A stretch of DNA of 64,000 bases, from positions 645,001-709,000 of the forward strand of contig CM060109.1 of assembly GCA_030522415.1 (NCBI GenBank), given 5' to 3'. The notes under the pieces are model-generated. The model saw only the letters and a program-made list of their open reading frames with translations. It was not told the DNA's origin and ran no database searches. A program made the translations under genes and the position numbers. Source of the DNA: Channallabes apus (taxonomy: Eukaryota; Chordata; Actinopteri; Siluriformes; Clariidae). Shown piece by piece: positions 1 to 12,626 of this stretch (position 1 is its first letter; each line of letters begins with the position of its first letter).

Positions 1-2905
1 ACTTCTAGGTTTCATTAATTTCTGCTGATAATTCTAAAATGCTTTTTTAGAGATTCGTCTTTGTCTTTTCAGATCTGATAGGAAATAATATGGCGGCATA
101 CAGAACAAAAAGCTGGCTTCTAAATTTGGAGGACATCCAAAGACCATGATCAATGAACTTTGCTAGATAAAATCCAAGATAAAGTGGAGGGTAACTTGAT
201 CATTGTGGCAGACTGCTGATGTTTACACATTTTGCCAGAGATCTCTGCAGTTTTACATGAGAGTACACCTGAAAGCAAAATGAATTATACCAAAAGTGCA
301 ATAAAAACAACAGTTGAGCTAATTGACGTATGAATCTGAAATGATTAACAGTTGCGTAGGTGTTTGAAATTCTCCAGTCTTCACTAACCCCTCATGAAAT
401 CCCACTCCTTTGACACATCTATTATCATTAATGTTTCAGATGGTATTCTCATCCTGGCTAGGCTTGTCTTTTCCACTTTATCCTTAAACAATGAACTTGA
501 ACTTCTGGCATAAACCGGAAATGGAGGATAATTAAGTGCATTTACATCATTACTGTACTCGCATACATACTGTAGTTCATGTGCTTTAATCAAATAGTTT
601 TATTAGAAGATATTTTTTACTTTTTGTCCAAAATATCCTACAGCAAATATCTACTTTTTACATCACTACATTTATACATGGACCTGTGTAACATAACCAC
701 AGTGGTGTGTAACAATTGAAGCTGGAATATCACCACCTGTTGACTGTTATGGGTAATTGCATGATAACCTTTCTCTCTGTTAAAAGCAGGTGTTTGAAAT
801 CAGATGTGAAGATGTTGGCAGACAGTGACGAAAACACCACATTTATAGCCGAGTATGGCTGTTGTGAGCTAGTACAAAGCTCCGTAGATTTGATACTTAA
901 GTAAATTTGAAGGTGAGTATGTCTGTACTTTTACTCAAATACGCATGTAAATGACTTCTGCTTGAATAAAATTCTAGCTGGGGCATCTCTAAAGCACAGG
1001 ATTGGTGTACTTTGCACATCTTCATACTAATTGAAAGAGACCATGATGTCTACCGTGGATAAGCAGCTTCTGTTCTGGTTATTTTAGTATTTATGACTAA
1101 AAACTTAATCTGAGAAATTCTGCTAAACAGGGGCCACTTCCTGGTTTAGTTAAGGGTGGAAAATAATGATAGCACATTCCAGAGACAAAGTGTACACTTC
1201 AGCAATCTATAAAAAGATGAATGACATCCTGATGTTTAATTCAGGCTGTCTGGATTATAAAGTATGTAGCAGTTTTATTATTTTATTGTTATTGATCCAT
1301 ACCTAAAAATGTAGACAGATGTTTTGTTCAGCTTATTGATACATAAGAGTTGGTTTGCTTGTGTAAAAAAAAAAATAATAATAATAATAACAAAAATAAA
1401 AACAAACTTGTATAGAAATGGTATATTTATAGCCACATATCCTAGTTTCATTCAGAGGCAGTACTGGAGGGTAAATAATTTGGAGTCTCTGCAGCAAAAG
1501 TAGGTTTGTGCTGTTTTCACTTTATGGTTTTCATCCAGAATTAATCTTTAAATATTAATATTGCACCAGGAAGGAAAGATGTGAAATGAATCTGGTTTAG
1601 AGTTTCCTGTTGTTCCTATTCCAGAGTGATGAAGGCCGTAGGATTTTCAGGGCATGTAGTTATTGAGACTGCACTGAGACAGATTCCGAGAGTCACGTTT
1701 CTGGTTAATCATTAAATGCTTTGTTATGAAAGGAAAGAAAACCCTGGATGTTACTCTTCCTGCTCTGCCTTATTTCCCCATCATACCTACTCCTCTTTTG
1801 CAAATTAGGTATTACTCGAAAGGAATCAACTCCAAATGATTGGCAGAAATGATCCCATTTATTCAGTTTCCCATTTGCAACTTTAGTTCCTACCTGCAAT
1901 CAGTTCATATTTACTTTTTGATGCAAAAATAGAGCCACAACATATAATGTATAATTGGTCAAGGTGTGATTTTTTTTGTTTCTTTTCCAGGGTCATTCCA
2001 AGATTGTTCTCTTGTTCACTTTCATCCCGCAACTTTGGTTCCTCTCCTGTGCCATTCCGAAAACTTTCCTAGGTTTTGCTCATTATCTCTTACTGCCACT
2101 GATCATGAAAACATCTTGGATAGATATACTTCATTTATCCTGTGAGGGAAATTATTTTTATTTTTATATATGTTTTTCCCTTGCTGAAGCTCAGATTTTG
2201 GTTCATGTGCTGGTCAAGCGTGGGAGCACCAGCATAATTTTCTGATCTGGAATGATCTCTAAGTTTGTTTCAGTCTTGTTGTCAGATCTGGGCCTAGTCA
2301 TGCTCCTATCTTTCAGTCATAAGTCATGCTTTTGCTTTAGGTCCTGAATGCCAACTGAAGCTTATTCTACCTGCTGAATTTACCCCTGATATTTTTGAAT
2401 ACTTGACCTCGTCTGGGTGTCTGCCTGTTCTCAGACTGCTGCCATGGAATATGACAACGATCCGAAGTGTCACAAGAAATTGGTACTAAAATTATATCCT
2501 AAGAGAAAAGATTCAGACTCTTGTCACATATTACGGGTTTAACCACATTCTTTTACAAGCCACTTGCTGCAGTTGAATGAATTTGAGTAATATGAGTTTT
2601 ATGACCTTTTTTTTTTTCTCTCTTCCTTTTTTTTATAGCTTATGTAATTGTGCTTCAGAATGAAACAGTGAAACAATATTACATCGTATTTCAACATTGT
2701 TAAAATTTAGTCCAATAAAATGAGTTTGAATAAGATTTCAGAAACTCAGCTTGAAAGCAGCAACATTAATTAAAATTCCATCAAGCTCAGGAATCCATCA
2801 GCATGAGTGTATTTTTGGCTTCACATAACGTCCCACATGTTCTTATTTTAGAGCGATACAACTTTAACAGTGATTTTAAAATCCCTCAAAAGTCCTATAT
2901 TTGTT
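1..2905. other. Non-coding region, no gene recognised
   Basis: AT-rich sequence with no open frame showing family motifs, compositional bias or a splice-bounded exon pattern. It has a short AATA-type simple tract near 1370-1395 and a pyrimidine-rich tract ending in TTATAG near 2605-2638 that could pass for a splice acceptor. No coding exon follows it. It is consistent with intron or intergenic DNA. Confidence 0.6.
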
Positions 2906-3110
2906 TTACTCATGATTACGTAGAGAGTTTTTCCCTGCCACAGTTGTTTTCACTTGCTCGTTAGGGATAAATACACCTATAAAAATAATAGTTATAAATC
3001 TATATATTTTTTCTTTTACATTTAAATTTTTTTTTCTTCTTGTAAAGCTGCTTTGTAAAAATGTCCATTATTTGTTTGTGCTAATCAAATTAAACTGAGC
3101 TGATATTTTT
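2906..3110 (+). repeat. Short interspersed repeat, fish GAGTTTTTCCCTGCCAC family
   Basis: The core AGAGAGTTTTTCCCTGCCAC, a CTTGCTCGTTAGGGATAAA block and a tail reading TGTAAAGCTGCTTTGTAAAAATGTCCATT are shared with 62945-63190 in the same orientation and with 29080-29380 in reverse. Families with the GCTTTGTGACAATGT tail are common in fish non-coding DNA. No coding potential is seen. This copy is diverged and carries a poly-T expansion. Class (SINE-like or LINE 3' end) is not settled. Confidence 0.55.
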
Positions 3111-3214
3111 CATGCTAATTGAATAGAAATGTTAAATAACAACTGAAGGTAGAATTTATTATACAGAGATAATGAAAATTAAGGTTGTCTGTTTCATTGA
3201 TTCATTATTTTATA

Positions 3215-3577
3215 TTCCAGACACGGAGAACGCAAGTCCAATCGGACTTGCCGGAAATCAAAACCGGCACGGATATTCTAACTCGTAAGGCCAGTAAACA
3301 GGCAACGGTCAGGCAATGTACAACGGGCATGAATTGGGACTGGATAATATATTATATAAACGTGGACCAAGAACAAGATCAAAACGCGAAATAGTGGTCA
3401 AAATTCAGAAGGCTTGGTAACGACACTGGAACAAGTTCACAGGGAGCGTATACTGAAAAGAATGTGAGTCCTTTTTATCGGTGTCCTATAATTAGCCTCA
3501 GGTGTGCTAGTACTCACATGAGCCAGAGTGTTGCTGTTGGGAGTTGTAGTTCTTGTTTGTAGTTCTGACAGACCCCT
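3215..3577 (-). repeat. 3' LTR of a gypsy-like element (reverse orientation)
   Basis: Read on the minus strand, the block starts TGTCAGAACTACAAACAAGA directly after the end of the gypsy integrase relic, as expected of a 3' LTR. About 165 bases are shared with 8941-9112, including AGGACACCGATAAAAAGGAC and AACTTGTTCCAGTGTC. The outer boundary near 3215 is approximate because only part of the LTR survives on the other side. The two LTR copies differ at many positions, so the element is old. Confidence 0.6.
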
Positions 3578-4126
3578 GCGGTGTTGGGCATGAGTTCATT
3601 CAGAGTTCCTTTTGTTGCCTGGTTCAGTTGTGCTATGTGGAACGTGGGGAAGATGTGACAGTCACAGAGTAGTTTATGTCTGTAGGCAACATAATTTATT
3701 TCCTTCAATATTTTGTATTTTGGTCCATTGAATCGATGGTAGAACTTTCTGCAACCTTCTTTAATATGCAGATTCTTTGTGGAGATCCATTCTCTCCTGG
3801 TTTGTATGCTGTGTGATTTCCCCTGTGTCTGTCTGCAAATCTTTTGCTCACGGTGCAGGCTGGTGTGCACGTTCCCATGTTTGTTCACTTTTTTTTAAAC
3901 TATTTGTCTACTGTTCGTGAGTTAGTGATGGTTGCACACCATGGGAATAGTGGAGGTTGATATCCCATTACACATTGAAATGGTGTCATTTTGGTACTCG
4001 AGTGAATGAGTGAGTTTTGTGCATACTCTACCCATGGGATGAACTGAGACCAGTCCTGTTGATTCTCTGCACAGTAAGTTCTTAACATTCTGCCGATTTC
4101 TTGATCAGCACAATCTACTTGTCCAT
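3578..4126 (-). pseudogene. Gypsy (Ty3-like) integrase C-terminal remnant
   Basis: On the minus strand, a first piece (about 4154 to 3900) contains [17 protein letters not shown] followed by [20 protein letters not shown], the classic region just after the catalytic glutamate of vertebrate gypsy integrases. After a frameshift near 3890 a second piece reads GPKYKILKEINYVAYRH and HIFPTFHIAQL, the small barrel-like module that precedes the 3' LTR. The DDE core and the zinc-binding HHCC domain are absent here. A frameshift and the missing pol upstream make it a dead relic. Its left neighbour is the 3' LTR; its right end is cut by an L2 fragment. Confidence 0.85.
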
Positions 4127-5100
4127 CATTGTTCCTCTTCCGAAGAAACCACATCCTGCTTCCCTCAATGATTATCGACCTGTAGCCCGCACCTCAGTAG
4201 TGATGTCCTTGATCAGCCGCTCAAAGCACTTCATCATTTCTTCACTACCGGACAAACTCGACCCACTACAGTTCATTTACGGTCCAAATTGTTCAACTGA
4301 CTATGCCATCTCTCACCTCCTCCACACATCACTCACTCACCTGGACACTAGGAAGGTTAAAATGCTCTTCATCAACTACTGCTCAGCATGTAATACCATA
4401 AATCCCTCCACACTCACCACCAAGCTGGATTACCTGGAACTCTGCCCATCTCTGTGCCAGTGGATCTCTAATTTCTTAACTGGCAGACCACAGGCAATAA
4501 GGATGGGTGGACATGTCTCAGCCTCCCTCACTCTCTGCACTGGAGCTCCCCAGGGTTGTGATCTGAGCACCCTGCTGTACTCGTTGTACACGTATGACTG
4601 AGCGACCACTACCACCTCCACCACCATGATTGAGTTTGCTGATGACACCGTTGTGGTGGGCCACTGATCTCTGACAACAACGAGTCGGCCTACTTGAAGG
4701 AGATTGTGAATCTGGAGAACTGGTGCCAGAGGAACAATCTCTGTGGAACATTCGTGGACTTCAACACTAAGCAGGAAAAGAACTACCAGACACCCATCAT
4801 CAATGAGAGTCCAGTGGAGAGAGTGAACAGCTTCAAATACCTCGGTGTTCACATCACGCAGGACCTGTCATGGTCCTGTGACATCAACACCGTGGTGATA
4901 AAGGCCTGGCAGCGTCTATACCATCTCAGGCGCTTAAGAGACTTCAGACTGCCCTCCAAGGTGGTCAGGAACTTTTACTCCAGCGCCATAGAGAGCATCC
5001 TGATGGGGAAACATCTCAACTTGGTTCGGGAACCGCACGATGAAGGACAAACGAGCTCTACAGATTGTTGTGTGATCGGCTGAGCGCATCATCCGCACAG
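4122..5100 (+). pseudogene. L2-like LINE reverse transcriptase fragment
   Basis: The plus strand encodes [20 protein letters not shown], then DPLQFIYGPNCSTDYAISHL, then TGAPQGCDLSTLLYSLYTYD, matching RT blocks of the L2-like LINE at 12665-14197. After a stop the FADD box reads MIEFADDTVVV, and a further frame reads VNSFKYLGVHITQDLSWSCD, the thumb region. Stops near 4600 and 4665 and frameshifts inactivate it. It lacks endonuclease and 3' UTR, so it is an internal fragment rather than a normal 5'-truncated insertion. Both edges abut LTR-retrotransposon relics: gypsy integrase to the left, BEL integrase to the right. Confidence 0.88.
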
Positions 5101-5452
5101 TGGACTTTCGTGATTTTATCCATAACCCATGAATTCCTTGGAGAAGACTCATCAATTATTAAAACTATGTCTCCAATCGAAAGGTTTTTTCTTTCTTGAA
5201 ACCATTTTTGACATTCTTGGAGCAAGGGCAAGTATTCATGCACCCATCGCTTCCAAAACAGGTCTGATAGGTACTGAATCTGCTTCCACCTGTGACGTGC
5301 ATAGATGTCTTCCTTTTTGAAAAGTCCAGGGGGCAGGTTTGGCTGTTTTTTCATCAGCAGCAGGTGGTTAGGCGTCAGGGGTTCCAGATCTGTGGGATCT
5401 TCCGAGACAGTAGTAAGGGGTCGGTTATTCATCATCGCTTCTACCTCACACA
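5101..5452 (-). pseudogene. BEL/Pao integrase C-terminal domain, distal part
   Basis: Minus-strand translation gives [30 protein letters not shown] and then [20 protein letters not shown], the integrase tail (DUF5641-type module) typical of BEL/Pao retrotransposons. Its upstream half continues at 7009 and beyond, on the other side of a Tc1-like insertion. It loses homology near 5100, where the L2 fragment begins, so the end of pol and the LTR are missing. It is part of a dead element. Confidence 0.88.
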
Positions 5453-5454
5453 TA

Positions 5455-7006
<1,552 letters not shown>

Positions 7007-7008
7007 TA

Positions 7009-7830
7009 AATGTATGCAGGTTTGTTCTTTCAGTACTGATCTCAAGATTTTTCTAACTGATCTGATCTGCCTTTCCCATATTCCACCAAAGTGAGATCCA
7101 GAAGGTGGATTGAATGTCCACTGTATGTTCTTTTGGGTGAGGAAGCTTTCAATTTGTGACTGGTTCCATTGCTGGATAGCATTACGCAATTCAGTCTCGG
7201 CGCCTATGAAGTTTGTTCCATTGTCACTTCTCATAACTGACACCTGACCTCTCCTGCTTATAAAGCGTCGAATGGCGTTCACGCAAGAGTCTGTGTGAAG
7301 CCAATGAGCAATTTCAATGTGCACGACTCTTGTTGTCAGACAAGTGAAAAGTACGCAATATCTTTTAACGTTACTTCTGCCACGATTGACCTCAAAGGGT
7401 CCGAAGTAATCTACTCCCACGTTAGTAAAGGGTGGGTGATCTGGTGTTATTCTATCACTTGGCAGTTCTGACATTTTTTGCTCACCTGTTTTAGCTCTAG
7501 ACTTTCTGCATATCACACACCTGGAGAGAAACTGTCTTACAAGTGAGTTAGCAGTCGGAATCCAGTATTTTTGCCGCAATTCTGAAAGCATGTAATTTCT
7601 ACCACTATGTCCTATCTTTTCATGAACGTCTCTTAATATTAACGTTGTAATATGTGAGTCTTTGGGTATAATGACTGGGTGTTTAACGTGCTCTGGCATT
7701 GCGGACCTGCCGAGATGTCCTCCGACTCTCAGCAATCCATCCTGTAGTACTGGGTCCCGTTTGGACAAACAACTGTTTCTTTTTACAGATGCCTTGCGTT
7801 TTGGCTGTGTGGGAATTTCCCTTTTGAATT
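7009..7830 (-). pseudogene. BEL/Pao integrase: zinc-binding and DDE core
   Basis: From about 7768 downward the minus strand encodes an uninterrupted integrase segment. It has a zinc-binding module (VHEKIGHSG then RCVICRKSRAKTG), the first catalytic Asp in NVGVDYFGPFEV, the second in VMRSDNGTNFIGAE and the Glu in HFGGIWERQIRSVRKI. This order and the EVNRGRSNVKRYCVLFTCLT spacing are diagnostic of BEL/Pao. The frame ends where the Tc1-like element starts; the reading resumes at 5452. It is unusually intact for a relic, which implies that part of the decay came from rearrangement and insertion rather than only point mutation. Confidence 0.92.
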
Positions 7831-8500
7831 CTGCTGCTGAAAATGAAAATTTTGTCTTTGAGTGAACTTAATGATTTCGTTTTCTGCTATTGTTAGGTCT
7901 TGAACTGTTAGAGACTTGTGATTTTCTGTCTTTGGGTTATCTACTTGTGTTTTGACCCTTTCTGTTTTTTGTTTGAGCATGTTTAATGCGAAGGATCCAG
8001 GCAACGGATCTTTTTAACTTGTGCCAATCCGAGTGATAATTAATCAATTTACTCACTGCGTTTGTGCTTTCTGTAATGCTCATAATGTTCACTAAAGCTG
8101 AGAGCTTAATTTCGTTGTCATTTTCTTTCATAGGTGTGTCATAAATGTTCTCAGGCCATTTGCACTCTGCTTTTTTGAGAAAGGAGGGACCATGGATCCA
8201 GTTAACATTTTTCATGAACCTTTCACAGGATGCCCCCCTGGATGCAAAATCGGCTGGGTTTTTTGAGGTATTAACGTACCTCCATTGCTGTGACTTGGTT
8301 GACTCTCTTATAATGGCGATTCTCTTGGCCACAAAGGTTTTAAAATGAAGTGTTTCACTGTCAATGTATCTCAAAACAGTTGTGCTGTCAGTCCAAAACA
8401 TAGAGTCCAGCAATTTCAATTCTAGCTGTTCTTTCAACATTTTGTAATTTTTTATTTCCTGTTCCTTCCACGATATGAGAGATGATGTTGTAGCCAGGGG
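7831..8500 (-). pseudogene. BEL/Pao RNase H region of pol
   Basis: Minus-strand translation from about 8440 reads MFWTDSTTVLRYIDSET and then QWRYVNTSKNPADFASRGAS, the RNase H and connection region that precedes integrase in BEL/Pao pol. The reverse transcriptase and protease that should lie upstream are absent; homology stops near 8500 and gypsy gag begins shortly after. A frameshift or stop separates it from the integrase frame near 7940-7780. Confidence 0.85.
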
Positions 8501-8519
8501 AATCCAAGGGTTGTCCGTG

Positions 8520-8940
8520 CGCCCTCAATTTGCATTGGTTCAGCTGGAGTGTGGAAGCATATTGAGCAGATGCTCACTCACTACTTTTCCTTCCAGTGAG
8601 TGATCAAACACCCTTTTAAACATTTTAAGGAAGTGGCCAAATGAATTTGCGCTTTCGCCACCTATATTCCATACAGCGGTGGCCCATTTTAAGGCTTTTC
8701 CAGTGAGCATATTGATGAATTGTGCATTTTTTTTCCTTTTTCACTGACATTGTCTTGTCCAGCAAAGTAAAGTGAGCATTGCAAGATGAAGCCTTGGCAC
8801 TCTGCTGGATTGCCGGCATATTTTTCAGGACAACTTGTTGGTGAGTTGATCCACCACTTGTTGCATCTTTTCAACGCTCTGTTGGAGTTGTACCATATCC
8901 ATTCTAATTTTGCAACATCCTGACGGAGCTCGTTGGGAAC
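8520..8940 (-). pseudogene. Gypsy-like gag remnant
   Basis: The minus strand reads CPEKYAGNPAECQGFILQCS, the hallmark start of the capsid-like domain of vertebrate gypsy gag. In shifted frames it continues with a Q-Y-A-H-L-T-G-K-A-L-K-W-A type stretch, FKRVFDHSLEGK and a QPMQI-like segment. Several frameshifts (8660-8780) destroy it. It lies immediately inside the right-hand LTR fragment, so with the integrase tail and LTR at 3215-4126 it defines one gypsy element on the minus strand whose middle was replaced or deleted. Confidence 0.75.
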
Positions 8941-9112
8941 TAATACAAGATCAAAAGAAGGCTTGGTAATGACACTGGAACAAGTTTACAGGGAGCATAT
9001 ACTTCGCGAGGACAGGAAGTAGGCAAGTCCTTTTTATCTGTGTCCTGTAATTAGTCTCAGGTGTGCCAGAGCATTGCTGTTGGGAATTGTAGTTCTTGTT
9101 TGTAGTTCTGAT
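8941..9112 (-). repeat. Truncated 5' LTR of the same gypsy-like element
   Basis: Read on the minus strand it starts near 9112 with CAGAACTACAAACAAGAAC and matches 3363-3577, including GGACACAGATAAAAAGGACT and ACTTGTTCCAGTGTCATTAC. Homology stops after a GATCTTG motif, and gag sequence follows after a few bases. The 3' half of the LTR, the primer-binding site and the leader are therefore deleted. Confidence 0.65.
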
Positions 9113-9133
9113 ACATTATGAATTGTATGAATA

Positions 9134-9336
9134 TGGGGGCCAGGGGTAGCTCAGTGGTTAAGGCATTAGACTACGGTTCGGAAGATCCCAGGTTCAAACC
9201 CCACAACCACCAAGTTGCCGCTGTTGGGCCCTTGAGCAAGGCCCTTAACCCTCAAATGCTCAGATGTGTAATGAGATAAAAAAAAAAAGTAAGTCGCTCT
9301 GGATAAGAGCGTCTGCCAAATGCCTAAATGTAAATG
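9134..9336 (+). repeat. tRNA-derived SINE
   Basis: The head has a polymerase III A box (TAGCTCAGTGG) and a B box (GGTTCAAACCC). The body GCTGTTGGGCCCTTGAGCAA is shared with the SINE at 27935. The 3' tail AAGTCGCTCTGGATAAGAGC and GTCTGCCAAATG is widespread in fish SINEs and LINE tails. A poly-A run sits at about 9278-9288. The tRNA part cannot form a full cloverleaf, so it is a SINE and not a tRNA gene. Confidence 0.85.
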
Positions 9337-10149
9337 AATTGTCAAAGTCACACTGTGTCCACGTAAAGCTTTTAGCACCTCAGCGATCCTCAGTTCTGGA
9401 TTCTGATTGGTCATAAGGTGTTGATTAATTCTCCATAACAGAAGCTCTGACAGTAGTGCAGTTACAAATTTATGAACTTGCTCTAATACATTAGTTTCTA
9501 CGTGTAGAACGTGTACAGATGTGCCCATTAAGAATGCGTGTGATGCTGCAGTTTGGCGCGTGGTGTGCCGCGACTTGCCGCAAGCAACATTCAGGAATTT
9601 AAATAAATGTGTTGTGCTTCACTGAATATCCGCCAGATGGCACATGGAAGGACTTTATCTAAAAGCCTGACCAAGTACAATGAAGAATTGTGTAATTTTT
9701 TTGCCTAAAACAAAATTATTTCCAATGCTGAAGCAAACATGAATTTTATTGTTTTAGAGTAAATCTTTCATGATGAATGTGTGTATATGTGCTTCATATT
9801 ATTTTCATAATGATGAAATGAGATGGCCAAAATCGTGCTTTGAAATTCATAGTAAGTATCTTATATATTTTTTGTAATGTCTTAACAGGCACAAAACAGT
9901 GAAAGACATGGCAATGCCTCGGTTTAAATGGTCTTGAAATGTATTTCATTTCCTAATAGTAGGCTATCTGATAGTGTTATGCGAATGTCCTGATTCGTGA
10001 ATGTCAACATATCTTAAAAATAAAAATATGTATAAAAATAAATATATATAAAAATGTGTCAACATCATGAGAAGACATAAATGAACAAATGTATATAAAT
10101 ATTATTTTATGAACACAAAGTGCTTCAGGCTTTTTATAATAATAATTAT
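9337..10149. other. Non-coding, unclassified AT-rich DNA
   Basis: No gene or family match is seen. The 9540-9700 stretch (CTTCACTGAATATCCGCCAG) resembles motif style in the local repeat family seen at 10493-10790 and 14630-16401, but I could not align it end to end. 10004-10150 is simple AT-rich sequence. Confidence 0.4.
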
Positions 10150-10492
10150 CATGCACTACATATTTATATATCTGGACCATTGCACAAGACACTTTAAGTC
10201 ACTTTTTATGCATATTTGCACAACCACTGCCACTTTCTAATTTTATATATATCCAAATAAATTTAAAAAAATATATATATTTCTATATTTTGTAATATTT
10301 TTATCATGCCCTTACTTGTACAGTTTATCTTACTAGTTAAGTTTATTTTCTTTAGTATCTCTTTTTATTCACATTTATTCCTTACGTATAAGTTTTATTT
10401 TATTTAATTTTTAAGGTCACTGGCGGTCGTATAAGCATTTCACTGCATTTCGTACTGTGTACGACTGTGTATGTGACAAATAAAATTTGAAT
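10150..10492 (+). repeat. 5'-truncated L2-like LINE 3' UTR
   Basis: CACTACATATTTATATATCT, GGACCATTGCACAAGACAC, GTCACTGGCGGTCGTATAAG and the end GACAAATAAAATTTGAAT match 14245-14583 of the L2-like LINE downstream in the same orientation. Only the 3' UTR is present, as expected of extreme 5' truncation on insertion. Confidence 0.85.
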
Positions 10493-10795
10493 GTTTTTAG
10501 CTGTTTGTGTCCAGCATTGAATAATTATTTCATCCATTCTTTGACCACAGCTGGAAATAATAGCTGGAATGTGATTGTGAATTGATGACTGAAATAAATC
10601 TGTTTGTCGCCATGCGTAAACCCGCGGCTCGTACTTTCACTTTACAAAAGGCAGTGTTTTGATCAAAAGGCTGATAAATGCATGTTGTACAGTATATACA
10701 ATGCAACAGCGCGCTCAGTTACTGTAATCCCTCTTCTCACCTTTGATGTAGGTGTGAAGTTATCAAACCGGTTTCGCGGATGGGGGAATTGGCAG
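10493..10795. repeat. Unclassified local repeat, copy 1
   Basis: AGCTGGAATGTGATTGTGAA, GACTGAAATAAATCTGTT and TACTTTCACTTTACAAAAGG recur at 15095-15150 and 15711-15745, with a weaker version at 20080-20130. The three copies are rearranged relative to each other. No coding capacity or terminal repeats were identified. Confidence 0.45.
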
Positions 10796-10839
10796 AATTT
10801 AGGGGTTTAAAACGAATTAACAAGACCGAGATGGCGCCG

Positions 10840-11829
10840 GTGAGGTCGGCTGCCGTCATGACTGCTCCGACCACCTTTTCTTTATTTTTGTGTTTTAAGT
10901 TAGTTTTCAGTGTTTTAAAATCAGCAAAATCACCACCATTGAGTACATTAGGTATGATAGAGACACTCTTGTTTCTATTGGTATACAATGTACTCACAAT
11001 TCGACGTTTTTTAACTCTGGATCCGAGCTGGCTGAGTGAGATCTTGAGGGAGAACAATGGCCGCGACGCAAAGCGGCGGCCCCAAGGGAAACGAGCCGGC
11101 GTCAGGAACAGGCTGAGAGCTCGTGCACACCGCACAAGTCTGCCTAGCATCCTGCTCGCCAACGTCCAGTCACTGGAGAACAAACTCGATGACCTAAGGG
11201 CCAGAATAAAGTTCCAGAGAGACATTCGGGACTGCAACCTCCTCTGCTTCACCGAGACATGGCTGAACCCAGTGTTGCCAGACCACGCCATCCAGCCAGC
11301 CGAGTTCTTCTCGGTTCACCGCATGGACAGGACGTGGGACTCTGGGAAGTCAAGGGGAGGCGGCGTGTGTTAAATGGTGAACAGCAGCTGGTGCAACAGA
11401 GTGAGCATTGTTCCTCTTACACGCTCCTGCACACCCAACCTGGAACTACTGTTCATCATGTGTCATCCTTTTTATCTTCCACGGGAGTTCACATCGGTCA
11501 TAATCAGTGCCGTTTATATTCCACCACAAGCGGACACAGAGACTGCCTTATGCGAGCTGCACGAGGCACTTTCACAACAACAAACGCAACACCGGGACGC
11601 TGTGCTTATTGTGGCGGGGGACTTTAATAGTGCCAACCTCAAACGCGCAGCACCGAACTTTTATCAGCACATCACCTGCCCCACCAGGGGCGAAAGGACA
11701 CTGGATCATTGTTGTACTACGGTCAAAGACGGTTATAAGGCGCAGTCTCGTCCAGCGTTTGGTAAATCCGACCACGGCGCCATCTTCCTCATGCCAAAAT
11801 ATCAACAAAGGCTGAAACAGGAAGTTCCG
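10840..11829 (+). pseudogene. L2-like LINE endonuclease domain
   Basis: The frame reads LPSILLANVQSLENKLDDLR, then CNLLCFTETWLNP (catalytic Glu), AVYIPPQADTETA, IVAGDFNSANLK (Asp/Asn pair) and GKSDHGAIFL (terminal SDH). All the usual endonuclease signature motifs are visible. One in-frame TAA at 11371-11373 lies between the E-T-W-L and Y-I-P-P motifs, so the frame is broken by a single stop. The ORF runs straight into a hAT-like insertion at 11838. Confidence 0.88.
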
Positions 11830-12005
11830 GTTCAGAGTAGGGTTGTTCCGATTCCGATACTGGTATCGGAAATGCTGCCGATACCACAAAAAAAGCTGGC
11901 ATCGGAATCGGCGAGTACTTGAGTCCACGTACCAATCCGATGCCATTTTCCTAAACATAACCTATTTATGCCCGCTAGCTTTGCTAGCTTAGCTTACTTA
12001 CAGAG

Positions 12006-12430
12006 TGTCACGGCGTGCGCCTGTGATGGGCGTGCACCCAAATTGATATTGCTCCTCGCTCACTAGTTAGGCGGCCTCCCCACCCATAAGGTATGTGAAG
12101 TAGCAGGGCCGCAGAATCAGGCACCGACTGTTGGGAAGCTGGACTTTGCGACGCCGTGGATTTTATGAGAGACAGTGGCACAAGAGCGGGGCGATGTGAT
12201 GCGCCCCAGAGACTTTAAAAAGGGGGGGCGTCTTTGAGCTGTGCGAGCTCCCGCGGCACCTTCACTTCCGCGTAGAGCCCGCCTTCGCATCCCTGCCGCC
12301 GAAGGGGAAAAGACCGCATAGAGCCTTTAACCCTTTCCTTACCCATTTTTCTAAATAAATTACCCTTTTTCCTCGCCTCGTGTCCGTGTTTCATGGTGTC
12401 GCCCGTGCACTTAGGGTCGAACCCGTTACA
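12006..12430 (+). repeat. LTR-like cargo inside the hAT-like element
   Basis: The block begins TGTCACGGCGTGCGCCTGTG and ends CGAACCCGTTACA, so it has TG...CA ends. It has a TATA-like TTTAAAAAGG near 12214 and a polyadenylation signal AATAAA near 12353, in the right order for U3-R-U5 on the plus strand. Flanks are CAGAG and CAGGG, a possible 5-bp duplication with one mismatch. The same block sits at the same position in copy 2. It is read as a solo LTR of an unidentified LTR retrotransposon. Confidence 0.65.
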
Positions 12431-12480
12431 CAGGGCTAGTAGTATTTTACTTAAATTATATATAAATTAAATAAAGAAAT

Positions 12481-12561
12481 TATATATATATATATATATT
12501 ATATATATACATGTGTATATATATGCATATATGCATGTATGTGTGTGTGTGTGTGTGTGTA

Positions 12562-12625
<64 letters not shown>
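12481..12625. repeat. TA/TG microsatellite
   Basis: Perfect and near-perfect (TA)n with a central (TG)n tract, replacing the inner right arm of the hAT-like element; copy 2 has only a short GT tract at this position. Confidence 0.95.

Positions 12626-12626
<1 letters not shown>

Noticed and set aside
1976..2245. Hydrophobic 89-codon frame following a splice-acceptor-like tract
   Set aside because: T-rich composition explains the hydrophobicity; no domain or continuing exon is seen.
4430..4852. Minus-strand 140-codon frame over the L2 fragment
   Set aside because: Antisense of RT coding sequence; the plus strand has clear RT motifs.
10737..11291. Minus-strand 184-codon frame
   Set aside because: Antisense of the LINE 5' region and endonuclease.
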